Assembly (NCBI RefSeq): GCF_963678635.1
Contig: NC_087064.1
Span: 52,534,684-52,598,683 of the forward strand
Source: Symsagittifera roscoffensis
Lineage: Eukaryota > Xenacoelomorpha > Acoela > Convolutidae
Direction: 5' to 3'
Length of the DNA: 64,000 nucleotides
Positions 22,539 to 33,409 of this stretch are shown here, piece after piece. Positions within the stretch are counted from its first letter, which is position 1; the number at the start of each line of letters is the position of its first letter. Made by a program: the position numbers and the translations under genes. The notes beneath the pieces are model-generated. The model saw only the letters and a program-made list of their open reading frames with translations, was not told the DNA's origin and made no database searches.

Positions 22539-23252
22539 TTATAGGTCTTTTCTTAATATTTTCGCGCTATGAGGACTATGCAACAACAGAGATTCTAATT
22601 TACTTGTAGCGGTAGGCCTTGGGCGCGACGGGCCTGGTGAAATGAAAAATTCTCTGCTGTGATCATCCGCAACACGGTCATAGAATCTCAGGGGACTCTT
22701 GCTGAGACCAGTCTTGAGGGCATTAGCAATTTCCACGTTGATGTTCCGCTTCAACTGACTCCTCCGATTAGCGGCTAGAGCTAAGTCTTTGAGGGCCTTG
22801 TTTTGCTGGGTATCCGCTATCTTTTGACCGGGGACAACCTTCTTGAAACGCGGAGCCGCATCTGGGCTGAGTGAGCCACGCTTCATCACCTTCAACCTGT
22901 CGCGGCTCTAGTCCTGGCTGTGTCGGTCTTCCGGTTCCAGGAGGCTTCGTGCGTGGGTAGTCTGATTTGAAGAATTCTTAAGAATCTTATCCCTGGCCAA
23001 AGAAAGTTCCGTATTTGATTTTCGGCCAAAATTTAGTTCAAATGGCCACTTATTAAGAGTTGCATGTTTAGATTTCCTGAGGTCATTCAAAAGTATATAG
23101 AGATCGAGGTCAAGACATTTGTAAAGTGGACTAAACGCTTCTGTACCCAACTTACGTTTCCTCGTCTGAATTGTGCGTTCCACGAACCCACCGCCACAAA
23201 GATCCCCGACTGGGCAGAAGACATACACGATTCTCAATTTAATGCAAAACTC
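22539..23252 (-). pseudogene. Integrase C-terminal half, duplicated copy
   Basis: Repeats the end of the integrase: GGGFVERTIQTRKRKLGTE (with the catalytic Glu codon at 23178-23180), RKSKHATLNKWPFELNFGRK, then the basic C-terminal part (22539-22895). It is cut off from the rest of the integrase by the duplication junction, where LTR U3 sequence replaces the first two catalytic residues. The open frame 22908-23405 crosses that junction. Confidence 0.75.
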
Positions 23253-25241
23253 CTTTAGCAGGCTGGTGGGCGACCTTGACGCTACTGCAGAAACTGCAAC
23301 AAAGGATGCATCGTATACACACAATTTATAAGTGACATGACATACCCGGAGGCACAAAAAAAAACTTAGAACATAAAAATTTTCAAAATAATCACAAAAC
23401 AACACCTCCTGGGTGGGAATGATAATAAGACTGAAGGCAACAAAATTTAACCTTTTAAAGACTCAAAAGTTTATGATACTGAAAATTTGTAGGGCTTTAG
23501 GCAGACAATTTTTGACGGTTGGCGCTAAGATGAGTTACTCTTTGAAAATAATTCCATCGATGACTGCTTTTTAGGAGATGCGCCTGACTCGGCAAAATTT
23601 TCAACGTTCCCTCGAATGAAAGGACGCTTCGGTGTGACTGGAGAGATGGCCGTATCTTTAGCAGGTACTGGTAGAGTGGCAGTACAATCTTTCACTTCTT
23701 TGACGGAATGTCGAATAGGGCTACCATATCTGACTGGAGCCTTCCTATTCCGTCCGGACGCCCTGGCGCTAGAGGAGGACGAGGTTTGAGAGCCGTTATT
23801 GTCTTGCGCCGCTTGGTTGTGGTGGCTTGGTCTTAGGAAACCGACTGAAGGGGCGGGTTTCGACTTCATATCAGCTTAGGTGACTAGAGTGGGGCCCGAG
23901 TGGCCGCCTGGGTGTCTGGTGCCTCCGTTGTTACATGATGGGATCTAAGTAAACAGAATGGCCACTTCTGCGGAATCAGTCACTGACAGGGTGGCGACGG
24001 ATCTTTGTGACACGTTGAGTTCCAGTTACACGTTGAGGGCGATATCGAAGTCAGAAACTAGTAAGGATGTCGAACGCGTTTGGACCACGCCCTCTGCCGC
24101 AAGTGACTGGGGAGTGGATGAGGTAAACTTCACCGCTCGGCTAGGGTTTGACATGTTCCTAGGACACTACCTAAGTGAATACATCTGCCTGGCCGCGTCT
24201 GTAGTGCCAGAATCGGACAGAAAAACCAACGGGGATCCGCTGATTATTTGTATGTAGCTGGCAATATCGAAATAGGGCACCTCGGAAGCTGCATAGCAAT
24301 CAAGTCTTTTTGCGCAATCTTCCTCGGGAGCGAGCTCTGGTCTGCCCTGTCTCCTTTCGTGGAGGTTACTTTTTTAAGCTAAAATTTCACGGTTATTAAA
24401 TTGCGTTTTGGAGCGATATGATTTTTCCCGAATACTTTCCCAGTTTCCGTGATTTACGTGTTTTTAGTGACGCGTACAATCTTGAGTTTTGCTAGTCTAT
24501 AAAGAGCGTTTCCAGACTTTCTTTATAGGTCTTTTCTTAATATTTTCGCGCTATGAGGACTATGCAACAACAGAGATTCTAATTTACTTGTAGCGGTAGG
24601 CCTTGGGCGCGACGGGCCTGGTGAAATGAAAAATTCTCTGCTGTGATCATCCGCAACACGGTCATAGAATCTCAGGGGACTCTTGCTGAGACCAGTCTTG
24701 AGGGCATTAGCAATTTCCACGTTGATGTTCCGCTTCAACTGACTCCTCCGATTAGCGGCTAGAGCTAAGTCTTTGAGGGCCTTGTTTTGCTGGGTATCCG
24801 CTATCTTTTGACCGGGGACAACCTTCTTGAAACGCGGAGCCGCATCTGGGCTGAGTGAGCCACGCTTCATCACCTTCAACCTGTCGCGGCTCTAGTCCTG
24901 GCTGTGTCGGTCTTCCGGTTCCAGGAGGCTTCGTGCGTGGGTAGTCTGATTTGAAGAATTCTTAAGAATCTTATCCCTGGCCAAAGAAAGTTCCGTATTT
25001 GATTTTCGGCCAAAATTTAGTTCAAATGGCCACTTATTAAGAGTTGCATGTTTAGATTTCCTGAGGTCATTCAAAAGTATATAGAGATCGAGGTCAAGAC
25101 ATTTGTAAAGTGGACTAAACGCTTCTGTACCCAACTTACGTTTCCTCGTCTGAATTGTGCGTTCCACGAACCCACCGCCACAAAGATCCCCGACTGGGCA
25201 GAAGACATACACGATTCTCAATTTAATGCAAAACTCCTTTA
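23253..25241 (-). repeat. Tandem duplication unit 2 (1,984 bp)
   Basis: Second unit. Its high-coordinate edge (25237-25242, TTTAGCA) continues into the integrase, so this unit is the one joined to the rest of pol. Confidence 0.85.
23525..23869 (-). pseudogene. C-terminal pol/post-integrase ORF, copy 2
   Basis: Identical in translation to 21541-21885. This copy is in line with the full-length integrase at 24523-25760. Confidence 0.45.
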
Positions 25242-25760
25242 GCACTGCACTCTTAAACCCAGAGCCGTGGTCTGTGCGAATAGATTTTGTATGCCGTGCA
25301 TAAGTAATTATACTTCGAGGAACTTAACTATCCTTTTGAAACTGGTAATTTTAGTAAGAAGAACGGACGGAAAATTTGAGTACCTATCTACGGCCACTAA
25401 GATAAAACCTCTTAGCTTTCTCGTCCGGGAGCGGACCCGCAAAGTCTAATTGTATTTCCTAGTTAGGAGAGGAGAGAGTCGGCAGTAGAAGGGAAGTGTT
25501 AGCTATTTTAGAGGACTTAAGATTCTTACCAAACCTCGTGCATTCCATGCATATTTGACTTTTTTGGACGATCTTTCGCTTCAGGTAGGCCCACCAGATA
25601 TACTGGGCCGCCTCGATCATGGCCTGTTGTCCGGGGTGAGATTGGTGTCATCAGATCAGTATTGCCGCATGCAGTTTAAAGGGGATCTCCAGCTTGTTGT
25701 CAATGAGGATGCAGTTGTCTACAAGCAAAGCTACTGGCCAGATCTGCGTGATGTATAGAC
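24523..25760 (-). pseudogene. Ty3/gypsy integrase, interrupted
   Basis: Joins retrotransposon cDNA to host DNA. An N-terminal HHCC zinc finger is visible (HQSHPG near 25640, CMEC near 25545). The catalytic core shows LDFAGPLPDE (first Asp near 25447), RTDHGSGFK (second Asp at 25270-25272) and GGGFVERTIQ (Glu at 25162-25164), giving the D-35-E spacing. The basic C-terminus at 24523-24879 carries the KVMKRGSLSP stretch. There are stops and a frameshift between the zinc finger and core and again near 24890, so no intact protein is made. Confidence 0.85.
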
Positions 25761-26899
25761 CTTGTTTGGAGAAGGCTTTGCACATCCTTGTCCAGGATTG
25801 CTCGCTTCATCGGGCCAAGAAACTCGTCTTCGTCTGTCAACTCTGCCAGTAAGCCGACGTAGCAGACTGGGTAGCCTCACAATTTCCTTTTTGTCCTGTG
25901 AGACAAACGGCTTTGTCTTGATGGTTCACGTTCGTTCCCTAGCGCGGAAAAGATGAACGCGATTAGAAAGTCGTCTTTTCCGGCACTTCTCAATAAAAAT
26001 TGCGACTGATCAAAGCGGAGTTCTGGGAGGTCCGGATCGTATCCTCCTTGCCTGACTTCTGAGAGATTGGAGCCGGTTGAGTCTGATGAGAGAGCGGGAG
26101 CGTACAGGGTTCGCTGGGGCCATTTAAGCGATTGTAGATGCCGATGTGCAGACGCAAAGGCCTTATGAAAAATTTTCCCAAAACTCTAATACATTCTTTA
26201 GAGCTGCTGTATTATCGAGTAGGCCGGATTCATTTAGAGGAGATTTCATTTTAAAGTGTAATTGTTTCAACTGATTTCAAGTGAGTAATACGGCAAATTG
26301 ATTTAGAAATGACTAGAAAAACTCTTGAGTTGTTGCAATACTTGAATGTGATTGCCTAAACTCAATGTCGCATAATCGCTCGCCCCCTCTACCCTTCCCT
26401 TGAAGCGTTTTTTTTTTCTGATTGGCTAAAACGACGCGTCAATTTTGCGCATCTCTCGTGCAGCAATTAACTTGACCTTGAGCTCGAACATGATTGGTCG
26501 AAATTTTCCGTCAAAATACGCGCCTCCTTTGGTGGCAAATGACGTGAAATCGATCTGCGTTCTAGTTGGCTGTTATTTTGCGACAAGAATCTTACGCCCT
26601 ATCCGGGTTTGAAAATGCCGAAACTTCGCTAAGACTTCGACACGTCGACCTCTACCGGTGCGGAACGGAATAAAGTTGGTGAATTTTATTGGACGAGATT
26701 AGACGCGCGAGATGTGCCGCCCCCAAGAGGCGTATCGCTGCTACACCCCTCGTGGTCTAACCGGTTTCCGAATTCAAATCTTTACGCTGATATACTAGAA
26801 ACAACCGACCAATCGGTGGAATCGTACTCCAACGCGGATTCCTCCCTTATAAAAATTGCACTGAAATTTTCAATGGCTTTTATGACGAACAATTCATCA
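25761..26899 (-). pseudogene. RNase H to integrase connector, decayed
   Basis: On the minus strand, short in-frame pieces such as DELFVIKAIENFSA follow the RNase H end. Between about 26230 and 26780 I see no retroelement-like translation, and GC content rises, so a small insertion may lie there. Confidence 0.4.
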
Positions 26900-27345
26900 T
26901 AATTTGAACTGAGAGGTGTTTAGAATATAGGGTTTCGGGACAGCTGGTTGGCCATACCTAAGGCAGCGCCAGTTACATGCCTGCCTGATATCATAGTCAA
27001 ACTTTAATAACCAATCGGCCCCGCATAATAATTGGGATTGATATGATTTGATTCCTTTATGTTCTTTCAGGACCCAAACTATGGTTTTATGGTTTGTGAG
27101 TATCTCGAACCTAATGCCAAGTAGTTATGTACGAAGAAGTTCACATGAGCAGGCCACAGCTAATAAAATTGTTTTATAAATAAGTTCAGGTGAGTGAAGA
27201 AATCGTGAAGCGAACGATATAGGGACCCACAAATAAGTAACAGTTTCCTGTTCAAGACACGCTCCATTTCTGCTATGGCTGGGTTCAGACTACACACGGC
27301 TGTTCTTGGCAGGGTCGTAGTGGTACAAGTCGGTGATTTCTGCAA
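26900..27345 (-). pseudogene. Ty3/gypsy RNase H domain, frameshifted
   Basis: Would degrade the RNA strand during reverse transcription. The C-terminal signature is visible as TGAALGMANQLSRNPI just above 26930. Upstream pieces are in different frames and contain stops. The plus frame 26714-26902 is a shadow. Confidence 0.65.
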
Positions 27346-28380
27346 TTAGGAGAGAGTTTTCTTGAACACAAGTTCCTGAGAACCAGTCCAGATAAACTTC
27401 CTCTTATTGAGGAGCTCTAGAGACTTGCGGAACTCACACATAAAGTTGTGAAGTCCAGGCATAAACTTTTGGAAATGGTTTAGGGAACCCATGAAGGAAC
27501 GTATCCGTTTTAAAATCTGGGAACGGCCAGATTCTTGATGCATCCATCTTTGAAAATTTGGGGGATTAACCCATCGAGCGGATTTCGAATACCAGCTTTT
27601 CTTTTTATCCACCGCGATTTTACATTTATTTCGTTTCAAATCAAAATCTTCTTAATCCAAACGAGATAAGACCTTATGGACGATTTTGATATGTTTCGAC
27701 AGCGTTCCTTTTGATACCACGAGAATGTCATCCAGTTATCCATTTAGGGAATACTTCCCGGGATATCTTGTAACGTTTAATCCGTCGCTTTTTGGAGCTC
27801 AGACGGCATATCCGTTAACCCGTAGATACCCGTGATGAATCGGTACGTTCCTGTTGAATCACCGCAAAAAATACTGAACTACAATGAGTGCTTGTCGTCT
27901 CTGAAAGCGTGATTTGACTTAACGCATATTTCAAATCAAGTGAGGTAAACCACACCAAGCCTGGAACTTCGCTGTAGTTGTTTTGAGCAGCCGGATTGAT
28001 AAGTGCTGGAATATTGGACATTCGGTATTTATTTCCAGATTTGCAAATTTAGGGAATTTAGCGCCCATAACTAGCTTGATTGAGCCGTCTTTATTTGAAT
28101 TAATCACTATCCGGTTAATGAAGTGATCCGTCGTACACTTGTCTAACTTGGTAATATGACCATCCCTAACCAACGCCTTTAGCTCCTCTGATACTCGATC
28201 CTGTATATGGATGGTTTTTTTCCGACCTTTGATCTGCCTTGGGTTTAGTGAATCTTTGAAATTGGTATATACTCGATGAGATTTAGATCTTCCAAGACTA
28301 GTGAATAAATATGGGAACTTCTTTACATAGTTCGCCTTGATCAGCTCGATCCACATTCTGCACCCCGTTAAGCTCAGGCG
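27346..28380 (-). pseudogene. Ty3/gypsy reverse transcriptase, interrupted
   Basis: Minus-strand pieces in order: KLDKCTTDHFINRIVINSNK (start of RT, 27931-28356), VWFTSLDLKYALSQITLSE (motif A region with the first catalytic Asp, 27815-28021), *LDDILVVSKG (motif C, near 27730), and IRSFMGSLNHFQKFMPGLHN (thumb/connection, 27346-27639). At least two frameshifts and several stops. The codon that should encode the Tyr of the YLDD box is TAA (27736-27738). Confidence 0.85.
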
Positions 28381-28660
28381 GGTTTCGTTGAATTGTATCG
28401 ACGCCGATTGAGTCTTGTAAGTCTACTCCAAGTAAGCAGCGCGTTCTGTTCTCCGACACTAGAAAAACACCCGTTGTGAATCTTCCACACTCCGGACGAT
28501 ATCGGGATAGAAAGACTGCCCAAAATTTAAATGAAATTTTTTATTATAATCTACATACGAGACAATTTGGACACCAGCGAAGCTGGGTAGATTTTCCGAA
28601 GATCGGTGGAAAACGTGCTGCCAGAGAAGTAGCACGACTTGGCTTGGTTTTGATTCTTTC
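28381..28660 (-). pseudogene. Aspartic protease remnant, C-terminal part
   Basis: The minus-strand words YPDIVRSVEDSQRVFF and, after a frameshift, GVDLQDSIGVDTIQFNE (after the tract encoding RTERAAYLE in the other frame) fit the end of a retroviral-type protease just upstream of RT. The catalytic Asp-Thr/Ser-Gly box is not identifiable. Confidence 0.45.
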
Positions 28661-29576
28661 CGTCTGGAGCGCTCTGTTTGCGGAATGAGGTTTGTCCACC
28701 ACCACGAGGAGGTTGCACCAAAAAAGTTGGTTTTTATTTGATTTGCAGTAGACTAGAGGGTGAACTGTTTTTATTGTGAGGCAGGATTTTCTGGAAATCC
28801 ATGGACGCGGATGCGCCTTTTTCCAGTTCTAATGCCAGTTTTAAGGTTCTATCGTGGTCATGATTTTTCCGGCCTAGTCTGCTTTGCACATCCGTATCGC
28901 GAACACGACCTTTAAACAGCTCTCTCACCACACTTTTCTTCTCCGTTGCAGACCATTTAGAACACGCTGCATGGGCCGATAGTCTCGAATGAAACGACAG
29001 AAAGGATTCGTTTGCCTCCATATACCAGGAACTGTAGAGTTTGATACGTTCCATGGTGAAATTTACTTACACCTTGAAGGCGTTCACACAGTTCTTATAA
29101 AAATCTCTGTACGATAACAGAATAAGGTCGTCATGTGTTAATGTTTGCTCAGTTTCTTTCTGCTTTCGTTCCTAAGAGCAACCAAAAACAGTTGCGAACG
29201 TGCTCCTGCTTCGGCTTCGTGAAAAAACCAGTTCATCCCAATCCGTAGCCCTTCTTCCGCCATTCCATATTCGCTTCCTCGACCCGCTTAGATGCAGCTG
29301 CGTCTCTACGGAGGCGGTTCTCTGCCTCTGACTGTGATTCTGGGTCCGGTTTTGTCTCTGGTTTTTGTGGTGGGTCGTCGCGACCCGTGAACAGCGTTGG
29401 GTTTGGTGAGGATATCAGATATGTTGAAGTTGTTGTCTTTTATTCCCAACGCAAGACTGAACTGTCCAAACTGGCTGTCCCAACTGTACGGCTGGAACAA
29501 TGATGGTTTAGTCCAATAATCGGTAAGCCGGGGAGGTCCTTTCTGTCATCCGAAACAGCAACTGCTGGCTGCGCCA
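28661..29576 (-). pseudogene. gag remnant
   Basis: The most gag-like stretch is 28734-29054 (VVRELFKGRVRDTDVQSRLG, TLKLALELEKGA), typical of the C-terminal capsid part of Ty3-type Gag. After it, CYFSGSTFSTDLRKI may be a decayed zinc knuckle. The N-terminal region (29306-29500: LALGIKDNNFNISDILTKPN) lies in another frame. An ATG overlaps the LTR end at 29575-29577. Confidence 0.65.
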
Positions 29577-29912
29577 TGACATTAACCGAACTCTGGGACT
29601 GGTAAAACTCGATAAAATGAGAAGTGTAAATTAAATATAAATATAGCAGAAAGTATCATATCTGAAAAAAAAGAATTTACTTTAAGTATATAGAGTATTT
29701 AAGGACAGATAAATCAGATAGAACTTAGAGTTTGTTAAAGCTAGTGTAACAGAAGGATTAGGTCTGATTCGTAAGCCGATATGCAGACAGATGATTATAT
29801 GTATAGCACCGTGTGAAATAAGTTAGCACGACCTGGTGGACGACCTTTAGGCCACTGCAGAAACTGCAACAAAGGTTGCAGTGTATACACACAGTGTATA
29901 CGTGGTATGACA
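29577..29912 (-). repeat. 5' LTR of the Ty3/gypsy element
   Basis: On the minus strand it starts TGTCATACCACGTATACACT and ends CGGTTAATGTCA. It aligns with 21042-21358 with several indels. Only four bases separate it from the N gap. Confidence 0.8.
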
Positions 29913-29916
29913 GCTG

Positions 29917-30116
29917 NNNNNNNNNNNNNNNNNNNNNNNNNNNNNNNNNNNNNNNNNNNNNNNNNNNNNNNNNNNNNNNNNNNNNNNNNNNNNNNNNNNN
30001 NNNNNNNNNNNNNNNNNNNNNNNNNNNNNNNNNNNNNNNNNNNNNNNNNNNNNNNNNNNNNNNNNNNNNNNNNNNNNNNNNNNNNNNNNNNNNNNNNNNN
30101 NNNNNNNNNNNNNNNN
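29917..30116. other. Assembly gap (200 N)
   Basis: Exactly 200 N, a conventional placeholder. Frames reported through it are meaningless. It hides the 5' flank of the retrotransposon. Confidence 0.99.
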
Positions 30117-30289
30117 CGTTTTGTCGGTTAATTTAAATCGGCACTGTAATAGCTAAAATAAAAATGTAGCAGAAAAAACTAGCTTAGTAGTGTAAGGGAA
30201 TAAATTTTATGCTCAGCCTATGATCAATCAAGTCTAACTTAGTCTGTGATTAAGTCGGCTAAACCACATTGTCGATTGATGGCTGGAGG

Positions 30290-30724
30290 CAATGGCGGAT
30301 TTAGGGGGGGGGGGGGCGGGGGGGCGGACGCTCTTTCTACAGGGATTCGACCCCCTGCCGACCCAAAGGGTCCCCTCTTTGGTACTTTTTAAGAAATCCA
30401 TTTTTTGCCGACCGACCCTAAAATTTTTCTAAAGGCGCTTTTGGCGCCAATATATACTAACTTTGAGGGGGAGCGCGCGCCAAAAAAAAAGCAATTTTTT
30501 TGTCAACATTTTTCAAAAAGTGCCTAAAAACGGTTTTTTTTAACCTGTTTTTTCAAAAACTTGCCTGCGGCGCAGAAAATTTGGCAAAAACAGGGACCTT
30601 TTAGTGCTTCAGAAGAGCTCGGAAAATCAATTTGGTCGACCTAAAAAAAATAGGTCGTCAAAATTTTCGAAAAATTTTTGAAAATCCGCCCCCCCCCCTC
30701 GAAAAAATCCTAGATCCGCCCCTG
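30290..30724. mobile_element. hAT-type MITE with an 8-bp target duplication
   Basis: The left end CAATGGCGGATTTAGG and right end CCTAGATCCGCCCCTG are imperfect inverted repeats. The 8-bp word GCTGGAGG flanks both sides (30282-30289 and 30725-30732). An 8-bp duplication with CA...TG ends and no coding capacity fits the hAT superfamily. The interior has G-runs near the left end, a C-run near the right end, and the same GGGATTCGA..CCCTGCCGACC and GCGCGCGCC blocks as copy 1 at 1780-2112. Confidence 0.85.
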
Positions 30725-30956
30725 GCTGGAGGGGATCTTAAACGACACCTCTATTACTGATTCCCTGTGGCCTCTATTCAAAATGGAGTCAAAATTGTCT
30801 AGAAAAAAGCCCGAGAACTGGAAAAGGAAAAGAAATGTTTTATTAGACCAAATAATTAAGTAGAAACTTTTCAAATAACTTGTCAAAACACGCATTGTGT
30901 TGACCCATGAGATAACCCCTGACATGTAAATACCCGGAGTTCTATTTTATATCCAG

Positions 30957-31461
30957 GGACAACGACAATACCGCCGATCTGTGCAAAAGCGGTAAAAACC
31001 CATCTGGCGGGGTAAAAATGTGCTACTGGACTCAACCTCAACCCCTCCCGCCACCAATGAGTGGATATACAGTGGCAAACCCGAACCTAAGTCCAGCAGC
31101 TGCCAAAAATCCTCTCTGCAAGCCCGGTGATATAACTTACGATCCGACCAAAAACCAGCAGCACCCTTCGCCTCCGGATAGTAATTTGCAGTTACCATCG
31201 AATATTCCACCTGAGGACAGTCCGGTCCCGCCAGTTAGTAGCGGTGATGACGCCGTGATTCCAGTTAACGTTACCAGTGCAGCCAGCGGAATAGACTACT
31301 ACCAGAGTTTGACTTACGAAAGCCAGGGTGAGAATCCAGTCCACCCTCCGTGTAACTGTCCAATGCGACAACATGCAACCAGGTTGCAATGTTACACTAG
31401 CATCAAGAAAACTGTCCTCACAATCGCGATTGCCGTATTTTGCATTAAAACTTTTGATTAA
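30957..31461 (+). CDS. Proline-rich, cysteine-containing exon (likely terminal) of a host gene, unrecognised
   Basis: The frame is open from 30916 to a stop at 31459-31461. TTCTATTTTATATCCAG ending at 30956 is a strong 3' splice site, so the coding part probably starts there and not at the internal Met at 31018. The translation is rich in Pro/Asn/Ser with spaced cysteines (LCKSGKN, MCYWTQ, LCKPGDITYD, PPCNCPM), which suggests an extracellular protein. A donor-like CAGGGTGAGA lies at 31322-31331, so the last 40 codons, including a short hydrophobic tail (TVLTIAIAVFCI), may be intron read-through. GC is far above the flanks. No domain recognised. Overlapping minus frames (30947-31210, 31192-31389) are shadows. 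Confidence 0.45.
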
Positions 31462-31469
31462 CTTGTTAT

Positions 31470-33000
31470 TTGTTGAGCAGAAGGATGCTGAGAACCCAGC
31501 TTCAACAAAAAGATAGAGATAAATGGAATGATTGCTACAAGTATGATAGATGGGTCCCTAAAATCTAGCTGGGTCTGTTGAGAAATTTTATGCCCTTCGA
31601 AATCTTCGGAAAAGATTTTGCGATAGTTTTCGTGAGCTTTTGAAAATTTCATTAGAGTGGCGGAACCCATATTTCATACTTGCTTTTTCTTGGGATCCAA
31701 CTATCATATTTGTACCGAATAATTTTTGATGAAAACATCGGTTGATTCCAGACACAGTTGTTTGTAGATTTTTCTGGTTATCAATGTGTTAGTAACTATG
31801 ATACTACCTAAAATATTCAACTTGCTGGAACGCATGTGTTACTTAAATTGAAAAACGCTATAATTTCCAAATGTAATTTAACTTTGAACTCAGTTTCGAA
31901 AGCAAATCTATTATTATTCAATCTGATTTTACTAGGTTTATTGCTTTCATTTAAATATCAAAACGCCTCATTTAAAAGGTTAAAGATTTGTTAAAAATTT
32001 AAGTCAGATGTGAAAAAGGGTAAACATGAAATGTGTAGGCAACAGGCATTCTGTCCTGTCTGCTTTGTGTCAATCTCTTGGCAGATGTTATCTCATGAAC
32101 GGGATAAAATCTGTCCGGTCATTGAAACGAAGTAGACAGAGTATGGAGTAAAGGGTCTAATCCAACGCCCTAAATCTGCAATTGTTTCTAATTAAATCAG
32201 CATTAATATTTTTTGTTTGGGAAAACTAAATTCAGTTTTTTAAATGGAAGTGCACTTTTGGGTACTGTAGTTTTGTTGAGGAACATCAGGGGACAAGAAA
32301 ATCCGCAGTTTAAATTTTTTTCTCTGAAACACTTTATTTCAAATACCTTTTTAAAGTCGACGTTTATTGTTAACAAGTTTAATAGAAGTTTTTCATTGAC
32401 CGTGAGCTGATCTCAACTACCACCAATGTAATCTTGGAAAAAAAGAAATCCTGAAAAAATAAAGTTAAAAAAATGATTGTTTGCAATAAAAAACATTTTA
32501 AACAAAAAATGAATGGTTTATGACGCCATTAGAAAAACTTGTTGCAGGTGATAAAAAAACGGAATTTCAAGCCCGGAACGAATTTTTGAAAACTAAATTT
32601 TACCATTCTCATAGATATTAGCAGATCAGCTCCTAACGGTCTTTGCTAAAGTTTTGATCTAAATGGAGCCAAGAGACCCTTAGGCAAGAAAAAATATTCG
32701 CTGATTGCTGTGTAAATACCTCAGAATTTTCTGACCGCAAATATTATTTTCATATTCTTGAAAATTTTATTGAGTTCAGTGCGAGTAGAAAGCCTGAAAA
32801 ACTCTTGGAGTTTTAGTTTTGGTCATTATTGAGTACAGCAGTTTCAATTTCCCAAAAAATGGATAACGTGAAACCACAAAATTATTAAACTTTTCGATTT
32901 TTAAGATTTTTTGAAATTTTGATATTTGCGTGCCACCATTTAAAAAAATTGATTCGCTTGCGTTTACTTTGGATAGCACCAATAACATAATAAAATGTTG
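31470..33000. other. Intergenic or intronic DNA
   Basis: AT-rich with no supported gene. Frames at 31458-31670, 32213-32410 and 32776-32988 look random. Confidence 0.45.
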
Positions 33001-33175
33001 TCTTGTTTCGACAATATTTTAGGCAGAGTGTGATACGTCAAATTTAACTACCTCCGGTATCATTTTCTTTCGGTTAGCAATCTTTTTCGTGATGTGAGAA
33101 ATTGTGTCAAGTAGCTCTTGGCAAAAATCAATCTTCATTAAAGTTAGACTAAAAATTTAAAAATTCAGTCCTCAT
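33001..33175 (-). other. Possible exon downstream of the sulfotransferase relic
   Basis: On the minus strand a T-rich stretch ending TTTTTAG is followed by a frame containing IDFCQELLDTISHITKK and IPEVVKFDVSHSA before a stop. It is coding-like in composition, but I cannot align it to the sulfotransferase family. Confidence 0.2.
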
Positions 33176-33409
33176 TTCTTCGGCATTTTTCATTGCTCAA
33201 ATAAGGAAGATGTGGTTTTAAGAGGAATTATCACATATCTTGAACACAGTTTGTAAATTTATACTGATTTTGTGAAAAAAGCTATTTTGATACAAGTTCA
33301 AACTCCCGTGAAATAAAAGCAATATAGTCAAGACGGTATTTCCAAAAGAACTTTCTGATTAAATCTTAAGTTTAATTGTTTGCAGACTTCGTTTAATTGT
33401 TTGCAGACT

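Larger units (their letters stand above)
21269..23252 (-). repeat. Tandem duplication unit 1 (1,984 bp)
   Basis: Every matched block here recurs exactly 1,984 bp further on: the open frames at 21541-21885, 21974-22273 and 22539-22895 have identical translations at +1984. Both edges carry TTTAGCA, a 6-7 bp microhomology that would suit unequal or template-switch duplication. The unit runs from the start of the LTR U3 back into the integrase core. Confidence 0.85.
21042..29912 (-). mobile_element. Ty3/gypsy LTR retrotransposon, degenerate, with a tandem internal duplication
   Basis: LTRs bound the element (317 and 336 bp). Between them on the minus strand are gag, the end of a protease, RT, RNase H and then integrase; RT-RNaseH before integrase is the Ty3/gypsy order. 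The base after the 5' LTR begins TGGCGCAGCCAGCAG, a plausible tRNA primer-binding site starting TGG. The LTRs differ by many substitutions and indels, so insertion is old, and most frames are interrupted. A 1,984-bp tandem duplication near the 3' end looks far younger. No target-site duplication is visible; the 5' flank is almost at once an N gap. Confidence 0.85.

Noticed and set aside
23064-23258. 64-codon plus-strand frame, repeated at 25048-25242
   Set aside because: Antisense to the integrase core; shadow frame.
25555-25956. Plus-strand frames of 67 and 64 codons
   Set aside because: The minus strand here encodes the integrase zinc finger (HQSHPG, CMEC), so the plus frames are shadows.
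29876-30136. Open frames through the N gap
   Set aside because: They consist of unknown bases.
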